Shown piece by piece: positions 18,138 through 25,522 of a stretch of DNA of 64,000 bases. Position numbers and translations under genes: made by a program. This DNA is from Rhizobium sp. 11515TR. GTDB taxonomy: Bacteria > Pseudomonadota > Alphaproteobacteria > Rhizobiales > Rhizobiaceae. The notes beneath the pieces are model-generated. The model was not told the DNA's origin. It was given only the letters and a program-made list of their open reading frames with translations, and did no database searches. Every line of letters starts with the position of its first letter. The stretch's first letter is position 1. The DNA is taken from contig NZ_CP022999.1 of NCBI RefSeq assembly GCF_002277895.1, positions 930,001 to 994,000 on the forward strand, given 5' to 3'.

Positions 18138-19264
18138 TGCTAGCCTTCAGCAACTCCCCGCCGCCACCCGAAGAGAAGATCAAACAGAAGAGCGGCAACG
18201 AGAGCTACCTCGCGCTGGTCTGGCGTCGCCTGAAGCGTTCCTGGACCGGCATGGGCGGCCTTACCCTCGTCGTCCTACTCCTGCTGATGGCGATCTTCGC
18301 CGAATTCATCGCACCGCTCGATCCCAAGGCGACCGACACCGGCTTCGCGCCGCCGCAGGTCATCAGCTTTCACGACAAGGATGGTAATTTCGTCCTCCAG
18401 CCCCGGGTCTACGCACTCGCCGAGACCAGCGACCTCGATCCGGTCACGTTCCAACCGATCGTCGGACCGGATTACGATCACCCTCGCCTGCTTGGTCTCT
18501 TCGTCAAAGGTGACCCCTATCATCTCTTTGGCCTGATCCCCGGTAACCGGCATCTCTTCGGCGCCACCGATGGCGGTCCCGTCCATTTCCTCGGCACGGA
18601 CAAATTCGGCCGGGATGTGCTGTCTCGCGCCATCTACGGTTCGCGCATCTCCCTGATGATCGCCCTGACGGTGGTTGCCATCGTCACCGTCGTCGGCACT
18701 GCGGTCGGCATGATATCGGGTTATTTCGGCGGCACGCTCGATGCCTGGATTCAGCGTTTCGTCGAAGTGGTATTGGCTTTCCCGCAACTGCCGCTCTACC
18801 TAGCACTGACCTCACTGATTCCCGTGACGGCTCCGACCAACGTCTTCCTCGCCTTCGTCATCGTCGTCATGTCGGCGCTCGGCTGGGCGCAGATGTCGCG
18901 CGAGGTGCGCGGCAAGACGCTGGCTCTCGCGCGGATCGATTATGTACGGGCGGCCATGGCGGTCGGCGCGACCGACCGGCGCATCATCCTGCAGCATATT
19001 TTCCCGAACGTCATGAGCCACGTGATCGTGACCGTGACGCTCGCGATCCCGAGCGTCGTGCTGTTGGAATCCTTCCTCGGCTTCCTTGGCTTTGCCGTCA
19101 AACCGCCGCTGATCTCCTGGGGTCTGATGCTGCAGGATACGTCGACCTATTCGGTCATCGGCTCCTATCCCTGGATCCTTACTCCCGTCGCCTTCGTTCT
19201 CGTCACCGTCTTCGCCTTCAACGCCCTTGGCGACGGCCTGCGCGACGCGATCGATCCTTATTGA
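18137..19264 (+). CDS. agpC: Alpha-galactoside ABC transporter permease AgpC
   Basis: 375 aa DppC-type permease. The N-terminal cytoplasmic stretch of about 35 residues precedes the first helix; a large periplasmic loop follows (about 65-150), with the family phrase FLGTDKFGRDVLSRAIYG. The EAA-like loop contains DYVRAAMAVGATDRRII, and the end LGDGLRDAIDPY is diagnostic. AAGGAGGGATCCACTG directly before the ATG is an excellent ribosome-binding site, and the start overlaps the agpB stop as TGATG. It works with AgpB in the inner membrane. Confidence 0.92.
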   Translation: MLAFSNSPPPPEEKIKQKSGNESYLALVWRRLKRSWTGMGGLTLVVLLLLMAIFAEFIAPLDPKATDTGFAPPQVISFHDKDGNFVLQPRVYALAETSDLDPVTFQPIVGPDYDHPRLLGLFVKGDPYHLFGLIPGNRHLFGATDGGPVHFLGTDKFGRDVLSRAIYGSRISLMIALTVVAIVTVVGTAVGMISGYFGGTLDAWIQRFVEVVLAFPQLPLYLALTSLIPVTAPTNVFLAFVIVVMSALGWAQMSREVRGKTLALARIDYVRAAMAVGATDRRIILQHIFPNVMSHVIVTVTLAIPSVVLLESFLGFLGFAVKPPLISWGLMLQDTSTYSVIGSYPWILTPVAFVLVTVFAFNALGDGLRDAIDPY

Positions 19265-19277
19265 GAGGAGAACGGAT

Positions 19278-20948
19278 ATGGCTCTTGCACTCGTCAATTC
19301 CTTCGCTCCCGACAAGCGGCTCGATGCCGCGAACAAGACGGCCGCGCCTGTCATCGACGCCCGCAATATTGCCGTCAAGTTCAAGGTGGAAGACGGCATG
19401 GTCGATGCCGTCAAGGACATCACCTTCCAGCTTTATCGCGGCGAAACCATCGCCATCGTCGGTGAATCCGGATCGGGAAAATCGGTGACCGCCCGCACGG
19501 TGATGGGCCTCCTGACCAAGCGCGCTGTCGTCTCTAACAGGTCCGCTGTTCACTACGACGGCAAGAACGTGCTGAAATTCTCCGAACGCGCGCGCCGGCA
19601 GCTGCGCGGTGATCGTATCTCAATGATCTTCCAGGAGCCGATGAGCTCGCTCAACCCGATCTACACGATCGGCAGCCAGATCGTCGAAGCCATAAGGGTT
19701 CATCGCAAGGTCAGCCGCCGCGACGCGGAAAAGCGGGCGCTCGACCTCCTGAAGCAGGTTCAGATTCCCGATCCGGAAGCGCGGCTGAAGCAATATCCGC
19801 ACCAGCTCTCCGGTGGCCAGCGTCAGCGCGTGATGATCGCCATGGCGCTCGCCAATGACCCGGACGTACTGATTGCCGACGAACCGACCACGGCGCTCGA
19901 CGTCACCGTGCAGGCGCAGATCCTGAACCTCATCCGCAACCTGCAAAAGCAGCTGGGCATGGCCGTGATCCTGATCACCCACGACCTGACGGTCGTGCGC
20001 CAGTTCTCCGACTATGTCTATGTGATGCAGCATGGCGAAATGCGCGAGCACAATACGACCGAAGCACTCTTCGCCAATCCGCAGCATCCCTATACGCAGC
20101 ATCTGCTGACCTCGGAGCCACGTGGACAGGCAAAGCCGCTGCCGCCGAACTGCGACACGATTCTCGAAGGCAAGTCCGTCAAGGTGGCGTTCATGCTGCG
20201 TCACGGCAGCTTCTTCAAACCCGACATGCGCGAACTCGTCGCCGTCGACAGCCTCAATATCGAACTGCGCCGCCACGAGACGCTGGGCCTTGTCGGTGAA
20301 TCCGGCTCGGGCAAGACCACTTTCGGCCAGGCGCTGCTGCGGCTGATGGATACCGATGGCGGCGAAATTTTCTTCGACGGGCAGCCGATCCATGGCCGGT
20401 CTCGCGCCGAGATGCGGCCGTTGCGCTCGCGCATGCAGATCGTCTTTCAGGATCCTTTCTCGTCGCTCAATCCGCGCATGACCATCGGCCAGATCATTTG
20501 CGAGGGGCTGATTGTCAATAATCTCGGTTCCAACAAGGCGGAGCGCCTGGAGCGCGTCAAGGAGGCGCTCGTCAGCGCCGGCATGCCGTCCAACATTCTC
20601 TCGCGCTTTCCGCACGAGTTTTCCGGCGGCCAACGCCAGCGTATCGCCATTGCTCGCGCCATCGCGCTCGAGCCGGAATTCATCCTTCTCGACGAGCCGA
20701 CCTCCGCACTCGATCTTTCCGTTCAGGCCCAGATCATCGACCTCCTGCGAAAGCTGCAGGACGAGAAAGGTCTGAGCTATCTTTTCATTTCTCACGACCT
20801 CAAGGTCGTCCGCGCCCTTTGCCATCGCGTCATCGTCATGCAGCATGGCAAGATCATGGAGCAAGGGCCGGTCGAAGAGGTTCTGTCCCATCCCAAGACC
20901 GCTTACACAGAACGCCTTGTCAGAGCGGCGTTCGAAGTAGCTTCGTAG
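19278..20948 (+). CDS. agpD: Alpha-galactoside ABC transporter ATPase AgpD, two fused domains
   Basis: 556 aa with two complete nucleotide-binding domains, equal to DppD plus DppF fused. Domain 1: Walker A GESGSGKS, signature LSGGQRQRV, Walker B VLIADEPTTALD. Domain 2: Walker A GESGSGKTT, signature FSGGQRQRI, Walker B FILLDEPTSALD. After each domain there is an oligopeptide-transporter C-terminal element (HPYTQHLL, KTAYTERL). The start at 19278 has GAGAGGAGAA upstream; the frame extends 17 codons further but overlaps agpC. It drives the AgpB/AgpC channel. Confidence 0.92.
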   Translation: MALALVNSFAPDKRLDAANKTAAPVIDARNIAVKFKVEDGMVDAVKDITFQLYRGETIAIVGESGSGKSVTARTVMGLLTKRAVVSNRSAVHYDGKNVLKFSERARRQLRGDRISMIFQEPMSSLNPIYTIGSQIVEAIRVHRKVSRRDAEKRALDLLKQVQIPDPEARLKQYPHQLSGGQRQRVMIAMALANDPDVLIADEPTTALDVTVQAQILNLIRNLQKQLGMAVILITHDLTVVRQFSDYVYVMQHGEMREHNTTEALFANPQHPYTQHLLTSEPRGQAKPLPPNCDTILEGKSVKVAFMLRHGSFFKPDMRELVAVDSLNIELRRHETLGLVGESGSGKTTFGQALLRLMDTDGGEIFFDGQPIHGRSRAEMRPLRSRMQIVFQDPFSSLNPRMTIGQIICEGLIVNNLGSNKAERLERVKEALVSAGMPSNILSRFPHEFSGGQRQRIAIARAIALEPEFILLDEPTSALDLSVQAQIIDLLRKLQDEKGLSYLFISHDLKVVRALCHRVIVMQHGKIMEQGPVEEVLSHPKTAYTERLVRAAFEVAS

Positions 20949-20967
20949 CATCCCAGGAGATTTTGAA

Positions 20968-22338
20968 ATGACAGGCACTCCCAAGATCACCTTCATCGGC
21001 GCCGGCTCGACCGTCTTCATGAAGAATATCATCGGCGACGTCTTGCAGCGGCCCGCCCTTGCCGGCGCCAGGATCGCGCTAATGGACATCAATCCGCAGC
21101 GGCTGGACGAAAGCGCCATCGTTGCCCGCAAGCTGGCCTCGACGCTGGGCACTTCCGCGACGGTCGAAACTTTTACCGATCAGCGCAAGGCGCTCGACGG
21201 CGCGCATTTCGTCGTCGTCGCTTTCCAGATCGGTGGCTACGAGCCCTGCACCGTCACCGATTTCGAAGTGCCGAAGAAATATGGCCTGCGCCAGACGATC
21301 GCCGACACGCTCGGCGTCGGCGGCATCATGCGCGGCCTGCGCACGGTTCCGCATCTCTGGAAGATTTGCGAGGACATGCTCGCCGTCTGCCCGAACGCGA
21401 TCATGCTGCAATATGTGAACCCGATGGCGATCAATACCTGGGCGATCGGGGAGAAGTACCCGACGATCAAGCAGGTCGGTCTTTGCCATTCGGTGCAGGG
21501 CACGGCGATGGAACTGTCGCATGATCTCGACATTCCCTACAACGAGATCCGCTACCGCTCGGCCGGCATCAACCACATGGCCTTCTATCTCGAATTCGAG
21601 CATCGCCAGCCGGATGGTTCCTACCGCAACCTCTATCCGGATCTCGTTCGCGCCTATCGCGAAGGACGCGCCCCGAAGCCCGGCTGGAACCCGCGCTGCC
21701 CTAACAAGGTGCGCTATGAGATGCTGACCCGCCTCGGCTATTTCGTCACGGAAAGCTCCGAGCATTTCGCCGAATATACACCCTACTTCATCAAGGAAGG
21801 CCGCGAGGACCTGATCGAGAAGTTCGGCATTCCGCTCGACGAATATCCGAAGCGCTGCATCGAGCAGGTGGCGCGCTGGAAGAACCAGGCCGAGGAATAT
21901 CGCACGGCGGAAAAGATCGAGGTCAAGCAGTCGAAGGAATATGCCTCCTCGATCATTAATTCCGTCTGGACCGGCGAACCCTCCGTCATCTACGGCAACG
22001 TCCGCAACAATGGCTGCATCACCTCGCTGCCCTATAATTGCGCGGCCGAAGTCGCCTGCCTGGTCGATGCCTCCGGCATTCAGCCGACCTATGTCGGCGA
22101 TCTGCCGCCGCAGCTGACGGCCTTGATCCGCACCAACATCAACGTGCAGGAACTGACCGTAAAGGCTCTGATGACCGAGAACCGCGAGCACATCTACCAT
22201 GCCGCGATGATGGACCCGCATACGGCAGCAGAACTCGATCTCGATCAGATCTGGTCGCTGGTCGATGAGCTGTTGGCAGCCCACGGCGACTGGCTGCCGG
22301 AATGGGCGCGCGGCAATCGCAAGGTTCAGGCCGCGTAA
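20968..22338 (+). CDS. agaL2: Alpha-galactosidase, glycoside hydrolase family 4 (AgaL2)
   Basis: 456 aa, second GH4 enzyme of the operon. It starts with the NAD-binding phrase ITFIGAGSTVFMKNIIGDVL and shows NPMAINTWA, GLCHSVQGTA (metal Cys) and SAGINHMAFYLEFE (metal His). It resembles MelA-type alpha-galactosidases more closely than AgaL1 does. AGGAGATTTTGAA precedes the ATG, 19 bases after agpD. Having two different GH4 enzymes at the two ends of the transporter operon is the same as in S. meliloti and probably widens the range of alpha-galactosides used. Confidence 0.88.
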   Translation: MTGTPKITFIGAGSTVFMKNIIGDVLQRPALAGARIALMDINPQRLDESAIVARKLASTLGTSATVETFTDQRKALDGAHFVVVAFQIGGYEPCTVTDFEVPKKYGLRQTIADTLGVGGIMRGLRTVPHLWKICEDMLAVCPNAIMLQYVNPMAINTWAIGEKYPTIKQVGLCHSVQGTAMELSHDLDIPYNEIRYRSAGINHMAFYLEFEHRQPDGSYRNLYPDLVRAYREGRAPKPGWNPRCPNKVRYEMLTRLGYFVTESSEHFAEYTPYFIKEGREDLIEKFGIPLDEYPKRCIEQVARWKNQAEEYRTAEKIEVKQSKEYASSIINSVWTGEPSVIYGNVRNNGCITSLPYNCAAEVACLVDASGIQPTYVGDLPPQLTALIRTNINVQELTVKALMTENREHIYHAAMMDPHTAAELDLDQIWSLVDELLAAHGDWLPEWARGNRKVQAA

Positions 22339-22364
22339 AGCCCTCTCTCCCGGCTTGCGGCCCA

Positions 22365-22402
22365 AAGGGCCTCGCGGTGGCGCCGCGGGGCCTTACATTT
22401 TT
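22365..22402 (+). terminator. Rho-independent terminator of the agp operon
   Basis: AAGGGCCTCGCGG pairs with CCGCGGGGCCTT (one bulge and mismatch), ending at 22394, with ACATTTTT right after it. It lies 27 bases after the agaL2 stop, closing agaL1-agpABCD-agaL2. The following gene (22518) therefore needs its own promoter in the 115 bases beyond. Confidence 0.8.
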
Positions 22403-22517
22403 AGCTTCCAGGAAAAGATGAAAATCCAAAATGCGGGCGAATATTGCCTCGATAACCCATGGCAAAGCACCTTCGCCTGGGTTAGAAAACACACGCAGTT
22501 TGGAGGAGACGAACGAC

Positions 22518-23660
22518 ATGGCCAGCTCGAACACATTCACCACCGGAACATTCGTCGGCCGCATCTGGCGCCCGGATGTGCAAGGCCCTGCTCTCGTCAC
22601 CCTTCGCGATGGCACGCTCTATGACATCACCTCGAAGGAAACTCCGACCATGCGCGACCTTCTGGAAAAAGATGATCCGGTGGCTTTCATTCGCACGCAG
22701 AAAGGCGAAGCCATCGCCAAACTCAGCGATCTGCTTACCGCCAAGGCCGACCACGCGGCCATCCACCTTCTCGCCCCCATCGACTTGCAGGCGATCAAGG
22801 CCTGTGGCGTCACCTTTGCCCGCTCGATGCTGGAGCGCGTCATCGAGGAGCGCGCTGCCGGCAATCCGGACCTTGCCGAAGCGATCCGCGGCAAAGTGAC
22901 GGCGCTGATCGGCGACAGCCTGCGCAACTTGAAGGCCGGTTCACCGGAAGCGGCCAAGGTCAAGGCAGCGCTGATCGAGGAAGGCGTCTGGTCGCAATAT
23001 CTCGAAGTCGGCATTGGACCGGACGCGGAAGTCTTTTCCAAATCGCAGGTCATGTCGTCGGTTGGGCAAGGTGCGGATGTCGGACTGCATCCGATCTCCA
23101 AGTGGAACAATCCCGAGCCGGAAATCGTGCTGGCAGTCGATAGCCAGGGCCGTGTGAAGGGCGCCACCCTCGGCAACGACGTCAACCTGCGCGACGTGGA
23201 AGGCCGCTCCGCCCTGCTCCTCGGCAAGGCCAAGGACAACAACGCTTCCTGCTCGATCGGGCCGTTCATCCGCCTGTTCGACGAGACCTATAATCTTGAT
23301 GACGTCCGCAACGCCGATCTCGACCTCAAAGTCGAAGGTGAGGACGGTTATGTGCTGCACGGCCGCTCATCGATGAAGGAAATCAGCCGCGATCCGCTCG
23401 ATCTCGTCTCCCAGACCATAGGCCGTCACCATCAGTATCCCGACGGCTTCGTGCTGTTCATGGGAACGCTATTTGCCCCAGTCGAGGATCGCGACACGCC
23501 CGGCCAAGGCTTCACCCACAAGGTCGGCGACATCGTCACCATCTCCAACGACAAGCTGGGATCGCTGAAGAACCGCGTGCTGCTGTCGACCGAATGCCCT
23601 CCCTGGACCTTCGGCGCCTCGCATCTGATGCGCAACCTCGCCCGGCGAGGATTGATCTGA
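22518..23660 (+). CDS. Fumarylacetoacetate-hydrolase-family enzyme, likely sugar-acid pathway
   Basis: 380 aa. The C-terminal two thirds is an FAH-fold domain, recognisable from EPEIVLAVDSQGRVKGATLGND, NDVNLRDVEGRSALLLGKAKDN and the late GDIVTISNDKLGSLKN. These supply the metal-binding Glu/Glu/Asp site of the superfamily. Longer FAH-family proteins like this in rhizobia are often annotated as 2-keto-3-deoxy sugar-acid dehydratases (AraD1-like) or as plain FAH family; I cannot decide which. The start is set at 22518 (MASSNTFTTG), where TGGAGGAGAC precedes the ATG; 29 codons upstream in frame are not supported. It lies after the agp terminator, so a role in galactose or arabinose catabolism is only a guess. 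Confidence 0.8.
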   Translation: MASSNTFTTGTFVGRIWRPDVQGPALVTLRDGTLYDITSKETPTMRDLLEKDDPVAFIRTQKGEAIAKLSDLLTAKADHAAIHLLAPIDLQAIKACGVTFARSMLERVIEERAAGNPDLAEAIRGKVTALIGDSLRNLKAGSPEAAKVKAALIEEGVWSQYLEVGIGPDAEVFSKSQVMSSVGQGADVGLHPISKWNNPEPEIVLAVDSQGRVKGATLGNDVNLRDVEGRSALLLGKAKDNNASCSIGPFIRLFDETYNLDDVRNADLDLKVEGEDGYVLHGRSSMKEISRDPLDLVSQTIGRHHQYPDGFVLFMGTLFAPVEDRDTPGQGFTHKVGDIVTISNDKLGSLKNRVLLSTECPPWTFGASHLMRNLARRGLI

Positions 23661-23690
23661 GACTTCAAAGGCAAATTGGCCACACCGACC

Positions 23691-24041
23691 CTACGCCTTG
23701 AAAGATCCCGCTCTCCCGGAAAGCGCCGCCAGATCCTCGGCAAGGCGTACGGGAAGGTCCATGCACTCATGCAAGATGCTCATCACGCCGAGATCGCCAT
23801 TACCGAGCTCCCGGAAAAAGACATAATGATGCTCGCAGCGGCTGAAATACGCCTCGTGTTTCACGTCGGCGGGAACTGCAAGACGCTGCGGAAGCTTGCG
23901 CCATATCACCCTTTCCTCGCATAGCCGCTGCAAACGGGTATGCAAGCCGGTGATATACGTCACCGCCTGCTTCTCTCCTGTACCCCGCCAAGTCTTGTCC
24001 TGCGCTGCATCCGCGCGCGGATAAAAGCGATACACCACCAT
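23691..24041 (-). CDS. ParE/RelE-type toxin, possibly internally shortened
   Basis: 116 aa, RelE/ParE superfamily. The N-terminus VVYRFYPRADAAQDK and the late FSRCEHHYVFFREL and VMSILHECMDLPVRL are typical of this toxin group, which blocks gyrase or translation. Between them the first helix reads DKTWRGTGEKQAV. Compared with the family pattern I remember (W..YT...WGE.QA), this is about four residues short, as if a small in-frame deletion occurred. The ATG lies 2 bases after the stop of the broken antitoxin gene. Because the partner antitoxin is frameshifted, this toxin is probably inactive or weakly active; otherwise the cell would be poisoned. Confidence 0.7.
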   Translation of the reverse strand: MVVYRFYPRADAAQDKTWRGTGEKQAVTYITGLHTRLQRLCEERVIWRKLPQRLAVPADVKHEAYFSRCEHHYVFFRELGNGDLGVMSILHECMDLPVRLAEDLAALSGRAGSFKA

Positions 24042-24043
24042 GA

Positions 24044-24294
24044 TCAGCGACGCGTATTGCGGCGAATGACATCTTCGGCGGAAACTGCGATAAACTCGCT
24101 GTCATCCGCGCGCATGGCCGGCGCAAGCTCTTTTGGAGCGCACCCCACGCCTGATTACGGGTTTGAAGGTCGCGACGGATCAGGGCGCGAATATATTCGC
24201 TGGCGTTATGATAAAGACCATTATCGCCGATCTGCCGCTGAATGTGATCTCGCAGCGCACCGCTGACCTTCACATGAACGCTACCCGACGCCAT
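24044..24294 (-). pseudogene. ParD-type antitoxin gene broken by a one-base deletion
   Basis: The reading frame starts at 24294 (MASGSVHVKVSGALRDHI), with GGAAGGA upstream, and reads as a ParD ribbon-helix-helix antitoxin to about residue 55 (NASEYIRALIRRD, then AWGALQ). It then leaves the family pattern. One base out of phase, the sequence resumes as ELAPAMRADDSEFIAVSAED and ends with a stop at 24044-24046, two bases before the toxin start. The slip is in an A-run (CAAAAG on the minus strand); one extra A restores the whole protein. The C-terminal part is what neutralises the toxin, so the unshifted product should not work. A sequencing error or programmed slippage is possible. Confidence 0.75.
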
Positions 24295-24336
24295 CGGAAC
24301 TATCCTTCCATTCCACCTCAATTGCGGAGTTGGTAG

Positions 24337-24348
24337 CATATATGTCAA
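24337..24348 (-). promoter_or_regulatory. Possible promoter/operator of the toxin-antitoxin pair
   Basis: On the minus strand TTGACA (24348-24343) is a perfect -35 hexamer, and it overlaps the palindrome CATATATG (24337-24344). It lies 43-54 bases upstream of the antitoxin ATG. A palindrome over the promoter would suit ParD-type autorepression. No good -10 hexamer stands at standard spacing, so the call is weak. Confidence 0.3.
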
Positions 24349-24415
24349 TATTCTTCACGGTAAGAACGCGCTGCCCACCGTGGGACTTCTTCATTGCCGG
24401 CGAGATCGTTGACGA

Positions 24416-24940
24416 CTAAGCGCAAGATCCCAGCGATGCCAGTCTCGCCGACAGTTGTGCAGCATCGATAGAAGCAAGATTGCCGCCGGTGAAAAACGGA
24501 TCGTCTGAAACGTCCCGTCCAATCCAGTGAGGCAATGTATGCGCTTCGAGCGACGCGACGGACTCCGCCTCGATCTCGCATAGAACCAGGCCGGCAAGCT
24601 GACCCTCGAAAACATCGAGGCAAAGCGGGGACGAGGCGATATTGTACCGCCTCTTCCGAATACCTTTGCCGTTCAGCGCTGAAAGAAGATCATATTCCTG
24701 CGATGTCAGGTAGATATTGACGATTGCGAGCGGATTGGCGCTCGGGCCGGGGTACTTCTTGCAGAGCTTGTATTGCTCGTCTCCATCTTCGCTGATGATC
24801 TTGCGCAGGCGTAGCCGGGTGCCATCGAGATAAAGATCTTCGATCAGCCGAGATGCTAGACCGGAAAGATCTGGAATGTCGCTGAGAAGAAATCGGCGTT
24901 CATATTCAGGCCGCGCATATTTCGGAATTGAGTTCGCCAT
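24416..24940 (-). CDS. CYTH-domain protein (triphosphate-binding tunnel fold)
   Basis: 174 aa, one CYTH domain. The family's N-terminal acidic motif appears as EYERR (12-16), followed by basic strand motifs TRLRLRK (41-47) and YKLCKKY (57-63) and acidic strands CLDVFEG (107-113) and CEIEAES (121-127). Alternating acidic and basic residues line the tunnel that binds metal and a triphosphate. CYTH proteins include class IV adenylate cyclases, thiamine triphosphatases and inorganic triphosphatases; short bacterial ones are mostly triphosphatases, so cyclase activity should not be assumed. It is the last gene of a minus-strand run, 52 bases after a cyclic-nucleotide-binding protein, which makes nucleotide signalling a reasonable theme. 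Confidence 0.8.
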   Translation of the reverse strand: MANSIPKYARPEYERRFLLSDIPDLSGLASRLIEDLYLDGTRLRLRKIISEDGDEQYKLCKKYPGPSANPLAIVNIYLTSQEYDLLSALNGKGIRKRRYNIASSPLCLDVFEGQLAGLVLCEIEAESVASLEAHTLPHWIGRDVSDDPFFTGGNLASIDAAQLSARLASLGSCA

Positions 24941-24992
24941 ATTGAAATGGGGCGCCCGCTTCCCAAATGCACGAGCCCCTGCCCCCTCAATC

Positions 24993-25469
24993 TCAATGGG
25001 TGGACATCGATTGCGGCTGGTTGAGGCGGCTTCGGACGGCGGTCAGTTCCGAAGTCGTGTGGTTGAGGCGATCTGCGAGCACGCGCATGATCTCGACGGC
25101 CATCTCCGGGAAATCGCTGAGTAGCTTCAGGAAATGCTCCTTGCTGATCTTCAAGGCTTCCAGCCTGGAAGTCGCTTTCACCGTGGCTGTACGGGAGACA
25201 TCGCAGAGGATGGCAATTTCGCCGACGATGGAATTGAGGTCGACTTCGGCAACCTTGATCTCGCCGGCTGGGCTATCGACGAGAATATCAGCAGTTCCTG
25301 AAAGAACAACATAGGCCGCATCACCTTGATCGCCCTGATGAAACAGGGTTTGGCCAGCATTGTAGCTGACCCGATCGGACGTAAACGCCAAGAGTTTCAA
25401 TTTTGCGGGTGCAATGCGCGAAAAAATCGGCACCCGCTTCAGCATTTCAACTTCGTCCTTCAGAAGCAT
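24993..25469 (-). CDS. Stand-alone cyclic-nucleotide-binding domain protein
   Basis: 158 aa, essentially one cNMP-binding domain of the CRP/PKA-regulatory type. The beta-roll shows NAGQTLFHQGDQGDAAYVVL (38-57), and the phosphate-binding cassette is VGEIAILCDVSRTATV (82-97). It includes the Glu (84) and Arg (93) that in this family grip the cyclic phosphate and ribose; both are kept. There is no room for a DNA-binding domain, so it is not a CRP-type transcription factor and should act on a protein partner. It follows the defective ABC-transporter-like gene by 53 bases on the same strand and is probably co-transcribed with it. A link between cAMP and that membrane protein is the obvious inference. 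Confidence 0.85.
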   Translation of the reverse strand: MLLKDEVEMLKRVPIFSRIAPAKLKLLAFTSDRVSYNAGQTLFHQGDQGDAAYVVLSGTADILVDSPAGEIKVAEVDLNSIVGEIAILCDVSRTATVKATSRLEALKISKEHFLKLLSDFPEMAVEIMRVLADRLNHTTSELTAVRSRLNQPQSMSTH

Positions 25470-25522
25470 GAGCTTCGGTACCCCCAGTGTTCGGCCCCAG
25501 ACGCCACTGTCGAGATAGGATA

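Noticed and set aside
19620..21152. 510-codon minus-strand frame opposite agpD and agaL2
   Set aside because: Spans two convincing plus-strand genes and contains no protein motif.
24047..24348. 182-residue protein as the continuous product of the antitoxin frame
   Set aside because: After the slip point the translation matches nothing and runs opposite in phase over the toxin gene; the frameshift explanation is simpler.
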